From positions 1 through 64,000 of the forward strand of contig JAFGNV010000008.1 in NCBI GenBank assembly GCA_016926805.1: DNA of 64,000 bases. The letters are read 5' to 3'. The position numbers and the translations under genes were made by a program. Source of the stretch: Anaerolineae bacterium (GTDB lineage Bacteria; Chloroflexota; Anaerolineae; 4572-78; J111). The notes beneath the pieces are model-generated. The model searched no databases and was not told the DNA's origin. It saw only the letters and a list, made by a program, of their open reading frames with translations. This document shows positions 44,370 through 53,779 of this stretch, piece by piece. Within the stretch, counting starts at the first letter, position 1; every line of letters begins with the position of its first letter.

Positions 44370-45299
44370 ATGCTCCGCAATATTCTGCTCAAACTCTCAA
44401 CCAGTGATACCGCCCGGCAGATCATCTCCCATTTTGGCCCGGCTCGTCGCGTGGCCCGCCGGTTTGTGGCCGGTGAAACTCTGGATGAAGCGGTAGCTGT
44501 GACCAGGAGTCTCAACCGGCGCGGTATCAAAGCTATCTTGAACGAGGTGGGAGAAGAGGTGGCCAGCAAGGCTGAGGCTGTAGCAGCAGCTCGGTCTTGC
44601 CAGGTTTTGTTGCAGCGAATTGAGGCCGAAAAGTTGGATGCGACCATTTCGCTCAAACCGTCCCACGTGGGGCTGGCCTTTGGCCCGGACTTCTGCTATG
44701 AAAACATCGCCGGCGTGGTTCAAGCTGCCCAAACGTTAGGAATCACCGTCGAGATCGATATGGAGCACAGCGCCGATGTTGATGACACCCTGGCCATTTA
44801 TCACCGGCTATTGGACACGTTTGGCGAAGGAATCCGGCAGGCGCTTCAGGCATATCTCTATCGCACCTCCGCCGACTTACAGCGCATCATTGCCCGAGGC
44901 GGGGGCGTTCGCCTGGTGAAAGGAGCCTACCGCGAGTCAAAAGAAATTGCCTACCAGGGAAAAAAGGACATCTGGCAGGCGGCAAAGGTGTTGATCGTCC
45001 AGTGTTTCACGCCTGAAGCCAGAAAAAATAGGCTTTATCTGGCCCTGGGCTCTCACGATCCGGCGCTGATTGAGTGGCTCATCCAAATTGCCGAAACGCG
45101 TAAGATCAGCCGGAGCAGTTTTGAGTTTCAAATGTTGCTGGGCGTGCGTCACGGCGAGCAGCAGCGTCTGGCCGATTTGGGGTATCAGGTGCGGGTGTAT
45201 GTGCCGTATGGCCGGGCCTGGTATCCCTATTACATGCGCCGGATGGCCGAATATCCGGCCAATGTGTGGTTGATTGGCCGGGCGATGTTTGAAGGATAA
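44370..45299 (+). CDS. Proline dehydrogenase
   Basis: FAD enzyme that oxidises proline to pyrroline-5-carboxylate. 309 residues from ATG 44370 (AAGGAGG 7 nt upstream; TTG 44364 is less likely). Monofunctional PutA-like TIM barrel: ISLKPSHVGLAFG, VEIDMEHSADVDDTL, RLVKGAYRESKEI (flavin/substrate Lys), and the conserved end VPYGRAWYPYYMRRMAEYPAN. The P5C dehydrogenase partner is not in this window. The next gene begins 17 bp downstream, so an operon with the FabL-like reductase is likely, although the link is not metabolic. Confidence 0.9.
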   Translation: MLRNILLKLSTSDTARQIISHFGPARRVARRFVAGETLDEAVAVTRSLNRRGIKAILNEVGEEVASKAEAVAAARSCQVLLQRIEAEKLDATISLKPSHVGLAFGPDFCYENIAGVVQAAQTLGITVEIDMEHSADVDDTLAIYHRLLDTFGEGIRQALQAYLYRTSADLQRIIARGGGVRLVKGAYRESKEIAYQGKKDIWQAAKVLIVQCFTPEARKNRLYLALGSHDPALIEWLIQIAETRKISRSSFEFQMLLGVRHGEQQRLADLGYQVRVYVPYGRAWYPYYMRRMAEYPANVWLIGRAMFEG

Positions 45300-45316
45300 A
45301 TGTTTCAGCGTAATCT

Positions 45317-46084
45317 ATGGATCAATTTTTAATCGATAAAGCTGCTCTCATTACCGGCTCTTCGCGGGGAATTGGCCGGGCCATTGCCCTGGCCCTGGCC
45401 GAACGCGGCGCGGACATTGTGGTGCACTACCTGCGCAAAAAAAGCGCCGCCGGGGAAGTGGCGGCTGCGGTCGAAGCTTTGGGACGACGCGCCGTTGTCG
45501 TTAAGGCCAATCTGGCGGAGGCCGATCAGATCGAGGCCCTGGTGGACGAGATCGAGTCTGCCTTTGGCCGCTGCGATATTTTGGTGGGCAACGCCGCCAG
45601 TGGCACGCCCCGCGACGTGCTGGATGTAAACGATAAGTATTGGGATTGGACCATGGACGTCAACGCCCGATCCATCCTGCGCCTGGCGCAGCGACTGGTG
45701 CCGCCCATGGCGCAGGCCGGTTGGGGACGTATCATCAACATCACCAGCCCTGGCAGTACGCGGGTGCTGCCTTACTACGGCGCAATTGGCCCCTCCAAAG
45801 CTGTGGTGGATGCCCTGACCCGCTACCTGGCCGTGGACTTGGCCTCCCAGGGCATTATCGTCAACGCCGTGTCGCCGGGGTTGGTCAAAACCGATGCCGT
45901 GGCTGCTTTTCCGGTGGATCTGAAAGAAGTGTTTGATTACGCCGCCAGCCATTCCCCCACTCGCCGTTTGGTGACGCCGGAGGAAATTGCCCAGGTTGTG
46001 GCCTTTCTCTGCTCCGACGCCGCTGCTGCGATTGTCGGCCAGACAATCATGGTGGATGGGGGATACGGGTTGTTGTTGCATTGA
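45317..46084 (+). CDS. FabL-like enoyl-ACP reductase (SDR family)
   Basis: 255-residue short-chain dehydrogenase. It has the NADP-binding TGSSRGIGRAIALALAERG, NAASGTPRDVLD, the catalytic Ser in INITSPGSTRV and the end VGQTIMVDGGYGLL. The catalytic pair is Tyr-x6-Lys (YGAIGPSK) rather than the Tyr-x3-Lys of FabG. That spacing plus the WDWTMDVNARS segment matches Bacillus FabL, an NADPH enoyl-ACP reductase. The function is assigned by motif, so another enoyl or keto reductase is possible. It lies 18 bp before the kinase-ATPase gene. Confidence 0.82.
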   Translation: MDQFLIDKAALITGSSRGIGRAIALALAERGADIVVHYLRKKSAAGEVAAAVEALGRRAVVVKANLAEADQIEALVDEIESAFGRCDILVGNAASGTPRDVLDVNDKYWDWTMDVNARSILRLAQRLVPPMAQAGWGRIINITSPGSTRVLPYYGAIGPSKAVVDALTRYLAVDLASQGIIVNAVSPGLVKTDAVAAFPVDLKEVFDYAASHSPTRRLVTPEEIAQVVAFLCSDAAAAIVGQTIMVDGGYGLLLH

Positions 46085-46102
46085 CAGGGGATAAGATAAA
46101 TC

Positions 46103-47995
46103 GTGACTGCCATAGATTTGTCCGGCCAAAAACTCGGACTTTATCAAATCGAAGCCATCCTCGGTAGCGGTGGCATCGCCACGGTCTACCGCGCCCGCAA
46201 TCCGCAAAGTGAGGTTGTGGCCCTCAAAGTGTTGGCGCCGCCGCCCAAGGCAGGTCGGGAGATATTGGCCCGCTTTGAACGTGAAGCCCGCACCGCCGCC
46301 CGGCTGAATCACCCGGGTATCGTGCAGGTGTTAGATGTGGGTCAGGCGAAGGGTTGTGCTTTTATGGTCATGCCCCTGATCGAAGGCCAATCCCTGGCCG
46401 ACAGATTGACGCAAGTTGAACGGTTAGACGAAACCACCGCCGCCGACATTGCTTGGCAGGTGGCTGATGCCCTGCACTACGCTCACCAGCAAGGGGTTAT
46501 TCACCGCGATGTCAAGCCCTCAAATATCTTGCTGGCCAGCGGCGGTCAGGCTTTGCTGACCGACTTTGGCGTGGCATTGGCCCTGGACGATCCGGTGTTG
46601 ACTCTGGCTGGTCATACGGTGGGCACGCCCGTTTATATGGCGCCGGAGCAGGCCGCGGGTGTTGGAACCGTTGATGGCCGGGCCGACCTCTACAGCCTGG
46701 GCGTGGTGTTGTATCACATGGTCACCGGGCTTGTGCCGTTTCAGGGCAACACGCCCCAAATCCTCCACGCCCACGTATACCAACCGCCCGCCGCGCCTTC
46801 GACCATTACCGACGTGTCGCCCGCCATGGAGGTGATTATTTTGCGGGCGCTGGCCAAAGAAGTTTCGGAACGATTTCAGACCGGCGCGGCCATGGCCGAG
46901 GCGCTGGCTCGTCTGAGCCATCAACCACCCACCAAAACCTTTGTCGCTTCAATCCAGTCGCCCCGGCTAAAAACACCCCAACTTACCGAGGTGGTTCAAC
47001 CCTCCGGCCAGGCGTCGAGAATTCAGAACCCGTTTTTCTACGGCGGGGCAGTGGCGCCAGAATTGTTCTACGGGCGAGAGGAGATCCTCAAGGCCATTGT
47101 CAACCGGGTGGGCGGGCGGACCGCGCAATCCATTTCAATTGTTGGCGAGCGTCGTATGGGTAAATCCTCACTGCTGAACTATTTCCGCGCCCGGGCCGAC
47201 CAGCTTCTGCCCGGCGGCATCAAGTTCATCATCATTTACCTGGATTTGATGAAAGCCTATTGCCACACCTGGGCCGGGTTGATGCGCGTTCTCCGCCGCG
47301 AGTTGACCTCGGTCTGGCGGCAACCCTGGTCGGCCAGCGAGGATGGCGATCTGGTGGCCTTTGACTTTGCCCTGGAGGAGCTACAGGCCGACGGTATTCG
47401 CTTTTTGCTCTGCCTGGACGAGATCGAAAATCTCACCCAACGCGCCGGTGAGTTCAACGAAGTGCTGGAAGATTGGCGGGCTTGCGGTTCGATGGGGCAA
47501 ATGGCCATGATGACCGCCTCGGCCCAACCACTGGCCGACCTGTGCGCCAGCAGCGGCCTGACCTCACCCTTTTACAATATCTTCTCTCAACAGTGGCTTG
47601 GTTTGCTTCCGGCCGAATCGTGGCAGGCGCTGGTCACGGAGAATATGGCTACCACGGCGGATGATTTGGCCTTTATCGACAAAATTGCCGGTGGCCATCC
47701 TTTTTTTACGCAAATAGCGGCCAGCCATCTGTGGGAAGCAAAAACCAGAGACGAGGTGGACTATGTCCAACTTCGGGAGGAATTGTGGTTTCAATTCCAG
47801 CCGCATCTCCAGCACCTGTGGCGCAAACTCGCCGCCGATGAGCAAACTATCTTGCGCCGGTTGGCCACATCGGACTCGATGGAATCGGACTCGATACGGC
47901 TGGCGGCGTTGGAACGGCGTGGTCTGGTGCGTCAATATAAACCCTTTAGCGAGTTATTTGGCCAGATGATTGTTGGCGGTCATTTGGATGAATGA
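46103..47995 (+). CDS. Ser/Thr protein kinase fused to a STAND-like ATPase
   Basis: 630 residues from GTG 46103. Residues about 10-270 form a Hanks-type kinase: glycine loop ILGSGGIATVYRAR, Lys in VALKVLAPP, catalytic loop VIHRDVKPSNILL, DFG in LLTDFGVAL, GTPVYMAPEQAAG. Residues about 310-530 form a P-loop ATPase of AAA/STAND type (FYGREEIL, Walker A GERRMGKSSLL, Walker B FLLCLDEIENL). The C-terminus looks like a winged helix (DEQTILRRLATSDSMESDSI). No transmembrane segment, so it is cytosolic. ATGA overlap with the next gene implies equal expression and a shared complex. Confidence 0.88.
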   Translation: MTAIDLSGQKLGLYQIEAILGSGGIATVYRARNPQSEVVALKVLAPPPKAGREILARFEREARTAARLNHPGIVQVLDVGQAKGCAFMVMPLIEGQSLADRLTQVERLDETTAADIAWQVADALHYAHQQGVIHRDVKPSNILLASGGQALLTDFGVALALDDPVLTLAGHTVGTPVYMAPEQAAGVGTVDGRADLYSLGVVLYHMVTGLVPFQGNTPQILHAHVYQPPAAPSTITDVSPAMEVIILRALAKEVSERFQTGAAMAEALARLSHQPPTKTFVASIQSPRLKTPQLTEVVQPSGQASRIQNPFFYGGAVAPELFYGREEILKAIVNRVGGRTAQSISIVGERRMGKSSLLNYFRARADQLLPGGIKFIIIYLDLMKAYCHTWAGLMRVLRRELTSVWRQPWSASEDGDLVAFDFALEELQADGIRFLLCLDEIENLTQRAGEFNEVLEDWRACGSMGQMAMMTASAQPLADLCASSGLTSPFYNIFSQQWLGLLPAESWQALVTENMATTADDLAFIDKIAGGHPFFTQIAASHLWEAKTRDEVDYVQLREELWFQFQPHLQHLWRKLAADEQTILRRLATSDSMESDSIRLAALERRGLVRQYKPFSELFGQMIVGGHLDE

Positions 47996-50748
47996 GTGGT
48001 ATGGCTGACCCAATCCCTGTCTCCCTAAAAAACTTTTTTCAAGACACGCGCCGTTTGCTGCAATGGAGCCTGTTGCAGCCAGGCAAAGTAACGGCATATC
48101 AGCAGGCCGTGCATCCGGCCCTGGCCCATCATGCGGGTTTATGTCGGCAATTGGCGCTGGCTTTGCGTCGTAGTGAGGCGCGTCGTTTTCTGGGTATGCA
48201 AATTTCTCTATGGTTTTCGGCGGGCTTGTTGGGCAGTTTTCTGCTCATTTTAATCAGAGACATCCCCAACCTGCCAGCCCTGCCCACCTGGCCCGACATC
48301 GCCCTGGGCCTGGCCTTGGGGCTGGCCGGAGGTGTGGTTCTCGGGTTGGCGGGTACCATGGCCGGGGATGTGGCTTATGGCGTGACGCTCAGTTTTGTGG
48401 GGGGCATTTTGTTGGGTATTACCATGGGCCTTGCCTTTGTGGTGGCGTTGGGGGGTGTAATGTTCAGCCTGGCCCTGGCCTTAACGAGTGGCATTGCTAT
48501 TGGCGCGGCCAGTTCCTTGTTTGACCACCTCCGGCAGCGAATGTTCGATTTGTGGACCTTTAACTACTGGGGACGAGCAATTGTGGGGGTTATCTACAGT
48601 GCGGTCATTGTGGTGGCGCTGATAGCGCTCGTCTTAATTATCGGCCTGACTGGCAGCACCGAGTTCAGTCTTGAAACACAGGTAACCATCGGCGTGGCCA
48701 TCGGGTTGCTGGGAGGGCTGGCCTTGAGTCTGGCCTTTGGCCTGGAAATGTTGATCGAGCAACGCCGTCTTAGCGCCGGTTCGCTCAAATGGATCATTGT
48801 CGATTGCTTGCTGTTGGGTCTCATCGGTGGGGCAGCTGGTGCTCTGACGGTAGGGGTAACAACTGTTGTCAACACGGTCACGCTCATTGTGTTGTGGGCG
48901 GTGCTGGCTGCGGCCGGTGGGGCGCTGTCGATGCGGGTGGGTAATGGCCTGTCGGCCTTGCTGGCCGTGGCCGGTTTGGCCTGGTTATTTTCGGCCTCGT
49001 TGAGCGACCCCCTGGCGTTGAACAGCCTGCTGTTGGTGGTCATTGCCCTGCTGATTGGGTTTTATGGCTACGTGCGGCTGCTCGTTTATCCACTGGAAGC
49101 GTTACTGAGTTGGTGGGCTTATCGCCAGGCCCGGCGCGATCCCACCCAATCTCTGTCCCGTTTGCGACGAACGCCTGTTTATTGGGATGATCTTATCTTT
49201 TATCCATTGCCCATGCTCGACCAGCTTCTCCTGCTGGCCTTGCGAATCAATCGGTCTCAGGGTTTGCAAGAAGCCAGATTCATTGCCGGTTCTTTCCGGC
49301 AGGATTGGGCTGCCACCCAGGCCCGGTTAATGTATGCCGTGAAAACACTGACCAACTGCACCTCACCCGCAATGATCGCCAGCGCTCCCCAGGAGTTAGA
49401 TTGGCTGGCCGACGAGGTGATGGTTACGCTAGAACAGGGGACTCATGAAATCGTGCCTCGTCTGTTGGCTATTGCTGGAGGGGTACGGGTGACTCTGAGC
49501 GCGGACAATCTCTACAGCCGTCGCCTGGGCTACCGGGAAGCGCTGGACGGGCTGGACATGCTGCGCCGGCGCCTGCCTTCGTTGGGCCAGCCGGCCGGCC
49601 AACACTGGCTGCCGGTGATTGACCAGTGGCAGCAAATATTATTGAATCAATTGGAAGCAATCTCGGCCAACGCCGAAGTAGCCACGGCCATTGAAAATCC
49701 TTACCAACCCGGCACGCCGTTACAGCTATCGCGGCAGGAGTTGTTCAAAGGCCGCCGCGAGTTGCGTGATGCGGTGGTCAATGCCCTGTTGGAGCGGCAC
49801 CGGCCCACCCTGGTTTTACACGGCCCGCGACGGATGGGCAAAACGTCTTTCTTGCTGCAATTGTCTGCCCTGCTGCCCGGCAACACCTTGCCGGTTTTTC
49901 TCGACCTGCAGCGTCCAACTGCAACCCAAAGCACGGCCGCCTTTCTCTACAGTATTACCCGGGCCATCAGCCGCGACGCCCGGCCTTACCGCCTGATAGT
50001 TGGGTTGCCCCAGCGCACCGACTTTGACGCTTCACCCTTTGAAGCCTTTGCCGAGTGGCTGGAAGATGTAGCCTTGCCAGCGTTGCAGGATTTCAATTTG
50101 CTGCTGACTTTTGACGAGTTTGAGAAATTGGGTGAAGCCGTCGAGTCGGATCGTATTGGCGAGCAAGTTTTTGACGAACTGCGCTATCTGATTCAGCATC
50201 AAACCCGGCTGGCTCTGCTCTTTGCCGGGGTACAGACGCTGGACGAGTTGGGCCCGGCCTGGTCGTCCTATTTTATCAATGTCAAACCGTTGACTATTGG
50301 TTATCTGCGTCCTGACGAGGCCGAGGAACTGATTCGCCAGCCCGATTTGCAGGCGGATTTCAAACTGGTTTATGCCGACGAGGTGGTGATTGAGATCATG
50401 ACTCAGACCCATTGCCATCCCTATCTATTGCAATTGGTTTGCTCTGCCGTGGTAGAGGAAGGCAATGCCCGGAGCACTCGCCACATTGATCGGCGGCTGC
50501 TTGAGGCCGCGCTGCTGCGGGCGCTTGATCAGGGCGAGCCATACTTCCACAACATCTGGCAGGAAATGGCCGGGACGGACGGCCAGCCGTTCTTGCGTCA
50601 GATTGCTGCTGCCGAAACCCCGCTGGCTCTGCCCTCTCATCCTGCTTTGGATAGATTGGTTCGTCGTCGCATCCTGACTCGTACTGACGGTGATTATTCC
50701 GTTGAGGTGCCGTTGGTGCGGCGCTGGCTCAGCGAGCGGGCACCATGA
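47992..50748 (+). CDS. Polytopic membrane protein with STAND-like ATPase
   Basis: 918 residues. Residues about 60-370 contain around ten hydrophobic Gly/Ala-rich helices, several with GLALGLAGGVVLGLAGT-type repeats. A soluble middle follows. Residues about 580-850 form a P-loop ATPase homologous to the one encoded just upstream: FKGRRELRDAV, Walker A HGPRRMGKTSFLLQL, Walker B NLLLTFDEFEKLGE. A winged-helix-like end (FLRQIAAAETPLALPSHPAL) matches the partner's layout. I infer a membrane receptor-ATPase working with the kinase. The ligand and output are unknown. Confidence 0.8.
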   Translation: MSGMADPIPVSLKNFFQDTRRLLQWSLLQPGKVTAYQQAVHPALAHHAGLCRQLALALRRSEARRFLGMQISLWFSAGLLGSFLLILIRDIPNLPALPTWPDIALGLALGLAGGVVLGLAGTMAGDVAYGVTLSFVGGILLGITMGLAFVVALGGVMFSLALALTSGIAIGAASSLFDHLRQRMFDLWTFNYWGRAIVGVIYSAVIVVALIALVLIIGLTGSTEFSLETQVTIGVAIGLLGGLALSLAFGLEMLIEQRRLSAGSLKWIIVDCLLLGLIGGAAGALTVGVTTVVNTVTLIVLWAVLAAAGGALSMRVGNGLSALLAVAGLAWLFSASLSDPLALNSLLLVVIALLIGFYGYVRLLVYPLEALLSWWAYRQARRDPTQSLSRLRRTPVYWDDLIFYPLPMLDQLLLLALRINRSQGLQEARFIAGSFRQDWAATQARLMYAVKTLTNCTSPAMIASAPQELDWLADEVMVTLEQGTHEIVPRLLAIAGGVRVTLSADNLYSRRLGYREALDGLDMLRRRLPSLGQPAGQHWLPVIDQWQQILLNQLEAISANAEVATAIENPYQPGTPLQLSRQELFKGRRELRDAVVNALLERHRPTLVLHGPRRMGKTSFLLQLSALLPGNTLPVFLDLQRPTATQSTAAFLYSITRAISRDARPYRLIVGLPQRTDFDASPFEAFAEWLEDVALPALQDFNLLLTFDEFEKLGEAVESDRIGEQVFDELRYLIQHQTRLALLFAGVQTLDELGPAWSSYFINVKPLTIGYLRPDEAEELIRQPDLQADFKLVYADEVVIEIMTQTHCHPYLLQLVCSAVVEEGNARSTRHIDRRLLEAALLRALDQGEPYFHNIWQEMAGTDGQPFLRQIAAAETPLALPSHPALDRLVRRRILTRTDGDYSVEVPLVRRWLSERAP

Positions 50749-50792
50749 TGTGAAATCTCCAGAAGTAGCACTTGCCACTTAAATTCTGACTT

Positions 50793-51560
50793 ATGGCTTA
50801 CTCAACGCGTACCCCCCAATTCATCGCCGACGTTGCCTTGGCCTGGCGGTTGTTAACCGTTATCCCCTTACCCTTTATTGCGGATGAACCTCATCCCGCG
50901 CCCGGTCGAGCTGCCGGCTATTTCCCCTTGGTTGGCTTGATTTTGGGGCTGATTCTGGTTGGAGCCAATTGGATTTTTCAACTGTTTTTGCCGGGAGCTG
51001 TGGCGGCGGCGTTGGTAGTGGCGGTGTGGGCCGGTCTGACCGGCTTGCTACACCTGGATGGTTTCATGGACTCCTGCGATGGTTTACTGCCGCCTCGTGA
51101 TCCGGCGCATCGCTTGGAAATAATGAAAGACAGCCGGGTCGGCGCGTTTGGGGTGGTGGGGGCGATTCTACTATTGCTGGTAAAATTCATTGCCCTGGTC
51201 GCACTCCCGGCCTCGTCTCGCCTGCCGGCGTTGATTGCCGCCCCTGTTTTGGCTCGCTGGGCAATGACTTGGGCAATGGCGCGTTACCCGCTCGCCCGGT
51301 CGGAAGGACTGGGCGTGTTGTTCAAGACCGGTTTGGGGTGGCTCCAGGTCGGTCTGGCTTCAGTTGTGGGGATGGTTGTTCCTCTTCTTTTGCTCGGCTG
51401 GCCGGGCCTGTTGTTGGTAGCTGTAGCCTGGCTGACGACGTTTCTAGTGGCCCGGCTGGCTATGGCCCGTATCGCCGGCCTCACCGGCGATGTGTACGGC
51501 GCGATTTGCGAGGTGGGGGAAACTGTGGCGTTGTTGGGTGTTATCGTTTTGCCCGACTGA
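50793..51560 (+). CDS. cobS: Adenosylcobinamide-GDP ribazoletransferase
   Basis: Cobalamin synthase, joining adenosylcobinamide-GDP to alpha-ribazole in the membrane. 255 residues, polytopic, with the family landmarks LLTVIPLPFI, the acidic motif LHLDGFMDSCDGLLPPRDP, the KDSRVGAFGVVGAI segment, and the C-terminal GLTGDVYGAICEVGETVALL. Other late cob genes are absent nearby. It follows the ATPase gene by 44 bp and may share its transcript. Confidence 0.94.
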   Translation: MAYSTRTPQFIADVALAWRLLTVIPLPFIADEPHPAPGRAAGYFPLVGLILGLILVGANWIFQLFLPGAVAAALVVAVWAGLTGLLHLDGFMDSCDGLLPPRDPAHRLEIMKDSRVGAFGVVGAILLLLVKFIALVALPASSRLPALIAAPVLARWAMTWAMARYPLARSEGLGVLFKTGLGWLQVGLASVVGMVVPLLLLGWPGLLLVAVAWLTTFLVARLAMARIAGLTGDVYGAICEVGETVALLGVIVLPD

Positions 51561-51652
51561 GGTGAAATGTGTGTCTTCTCAGGGTATATCAACTCACCAT
51601 CATCTCGGCCTTTGAAACTGCCTGCCGGACGCCAACTAAATTCTAATTATTT

Positions 51653-51685
51653 TCTGGGTGTTTTCTAACCCAGAGGTCCTATAAT
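51653..51685 (+). promoter_or_regulatory. Hairpin plus -10 element upstream of the glycan locus
   Basis: TCTGGGT (51653-51659) and ACCCAGA (51668-51674) form a 7-bp inverted repeat directly before TATAAT (51680-51685). No good -35 is seen; the palindrome occupies its place, as an activator site would. The -10 is 60 bp before GTG 51746. Confidence 0.4.
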
Positions 51686-51745
51686 TTCATCTGGTGACCG
51701 TTCAGATTATCCAGAATCGCTTAAAGAATTGTGTAGAGAAACAGA

Positions 51746-53596
51746 GTGAAGACCTTGCTTCATAGAGTCCCGGTGTTGTTGGTGATACAGGGTGTACTGC
51801 TGGGATTATACCTCTTGGTGATTAGCCTTGTGGTACCCATCACAAAACTAAACGATTTCCCAATTTTGCATCTGGATTATTCCTATCATTATGCCCAAAT
51901 TGTGGAAATTAACGAGTTGTTTACGTTTCAAGGGACTTCCTGGGGTTATAGCCCTCTCTTTTTTGCCGGATACCCCGTCGGCATTACCTCGAATTTAGGA
52001 GCAAAAGGCTGGACCTGGTTTGTCTATCTCCTTTCATATTTCTCCATACCGGCTGTAACTGCATTCAATTTATTTGTGGTATGGTGGCTGGTTGTCACAC
52101 CTTTGCTCATCTATCAGTCAAGCCGATGGTTTAGTTTATCTCCTGGAGTCGCCACGCTAGCTACAATCTTGGGGATGTTTTACTGGTGGGTTTCTGTTAT
52201 TTATATCTATTTTATCCTGTATGGCATGGTTTCATTTGCTGCCACCATACCGCTGGCTATGTTTGGTATAGCTGCGTTTGTTGCCTTTATTTACCGAAGA
52301 CGATGGTTCTATTTGGGTGTAATGGGTGTGACGGTGACGCTGTGTGGTTGGTTGCACATCCTTTCTGCAATTTTTATTGTCGTTGGTGTAGGTGTTGTTT
52401 ATTTATTTAACTTGCGTCGTCTCAGTTTGATACAGCATGGAGCGATTCTTTTGATCGGCGCGTTGGCTGTGATTGCGCAGTGGCCGTGGTTGGGTCCATA
52501 CTTAAGTATCGGAAAGTGGTTTGCCGGGAGTGATGGACACGAGTTTTTTTTCCAGGCAAATGGCTTTGCGGCCATTCGACGGGATATTCTCAGTGAATTG
52601 CCGCTGGCATCGCTGCATCGTTTGGTGCTGGTTGGTTCAGTTGTAGGGTTGTATCAATGGTGGCAAAAAGGAAAGTATTCACTGGCGGCCCTTTTTACGA
52701 TCTTGCCAGCAACGTTATTATTTCTGGGATATTTTGGTTCGGTTTTGGCTAAATTTCAGCCGGAGCGAAACCTGCCTGTTGCCTATCTATGGTTAACTAT
52801 CCCGGCAGTAGTTGGTGGTCAATATGTTTATAATATGTTGCGACAAAACAACCATCGTTGCGTTCTAACGATTGCCGGTCTTATTCTGTTGATTCTCACC
52901 TTGTGGCCCAATCTTCCAGAATTCTCCGAACGAGCTATCGAAGAATTTGGCAGACCCTATACGCCCGGCCAATTGATTCATCCGCCAAGTGATAATGCAA
53001 CAATACTGATAAACTGGCTGCAAGCAAACACCACCCAGGCAGGGCGGGTTTTGTTTGAGGAGTCTACCTGGTATTGGGATAATCAGACCCAAGTGGTGGC
53101 AGGTTACCTGGCCTACGCCAGCCAGCGCTCTTTTATTGGAGGCCCCTTTCCCTGGGGTGGGCCGGTTGATTTTGTGGATGGTCATCCTTTTGACCGGCCT
53201 ATTGAAACCATGACCACGTTTCAAATGGCTGATTATCTGAGTTTATATAATATTCACTGGGTTATCGTCTATTCTGAGGAGTCTCAGACGTTTTTTGATG
53301 GCCGACCGGAATTGGTTGAACCTCTACAAGACCTATCCTTTGCCAAAACCTATCGTGTCAAATCCCCGGGCAATTATTTTCTAACAGGTACGGGGCAGGT
53401 CAAGGTTGAGGGTCATCGGATCAAGCTCTGGGATCTGCAAGGATCCGAAATTGTGTTGAAATATCATTGGGTCCCATATTTGCAGAGCGACTCCGAGGTT
53501 GTTATCGAACGAGAAATGATTGCATCTGATCCTCATGGATTTATAAAGATTGTTGATCCCCCCGAGCAAATCACCCTCTGGGTTGACCCTCAATAA
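51746..53596 (+). CDS. Polytopic membrane protein, glycosyltransferase-like (GT-C style)
   Basis: 616 residues from GTG 51746. About a dozen hydrophobic helices cover residues 10-400 (LLVIQGVLLGLYLLVISLVV; AVTAFNLFVVWWLVVTPLLI), with a C-terminal extracytoplasmic domain of about 200 residues (INWLQANTTQAGRVLFEEST; IHWVIVYSEESQTFF). The first loop has acidic residues (HLDYSYHYAQIVEINE) where GT-C enzymes carry catalytic Asp/Glu. The layout resembles YfhO/PMT-type integral membrane sugar transferases, but the family is not certain. It heads the surface-glycan locus. Confidence 0.7.
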   Translation: MKTLLHRVPVLLVIQGVLLGLYLLVISLVVPITKLNDFPILHLDYSYHYAQIVEINELFTFQGTSWGYSPLFFAGYPVGITSNLGAKGWTWFVYLLSYFSIPAVTAFNLFVVWWLVVTPLLIYQSSRWFSLSPGVATLATILGMFYWWVSVIYIYFILYGMVSFAATIPLAMFGIAAFVAFIYRRRWFYLGVMGVTVTLCGWLHILSAIFIVVGVGVVYLFNLRRLSLIQHGAILLIGALAVIAQWPWLGPYLSIGKWFAGSDGHEFFFQANGFAAIRRDILSELPLASLHRLVLVGSVVGLYQWWQKGKYSLAALFTILPATLLFLGYFGSVLAKFQPERNLPVAYLWLTIPAVVGGQYVYNMLRQNNHRCVLTIAGLILLILTLWPNLPEFSERAIEEFGRPYTPGQLIHPPSDNATILINWLQANTTQAGRVLFEESTWYWDNQTQVVAGYLAYASQRSFIGGPFPWGGPVDFVDGHPFDRPIETMTTFQMADYLSLYNIHWVIVYSEESQTFFDGRPELVEPLQDLSFAKTYRVKSPGNYFLTGTGQVKVEGHRIKLWDLQGSEIVLKYHWVPYLQSDSEVVIEREMIASDPHGFIKIVDPPEQITLWVDPQ

Positions 53597-53779
53597 AAGT
53601 CATCAGTGATTTCTTTTCTTCCACAAGGTTAGAGAATTGCTGATTTCTCTAACTAATTTCAAATAATCTTCTGGGGCCTCTCTAAGAATACGGTGTTAAA
53701 ATTCTTTTTATATTACCGGGGTGAGAACGCCGGATGTTGGTGGGCGTAGGCTTTCCTTTATTGTGATGGGGAGGACGTG

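Noticed and set aside
45329-46312. 327-codon minus-strand frame opposite the FabL-like gene
   Set aside because: Antisense of the SDR and the start of the kinase gene; low-complexity His/Gly/Arg content.
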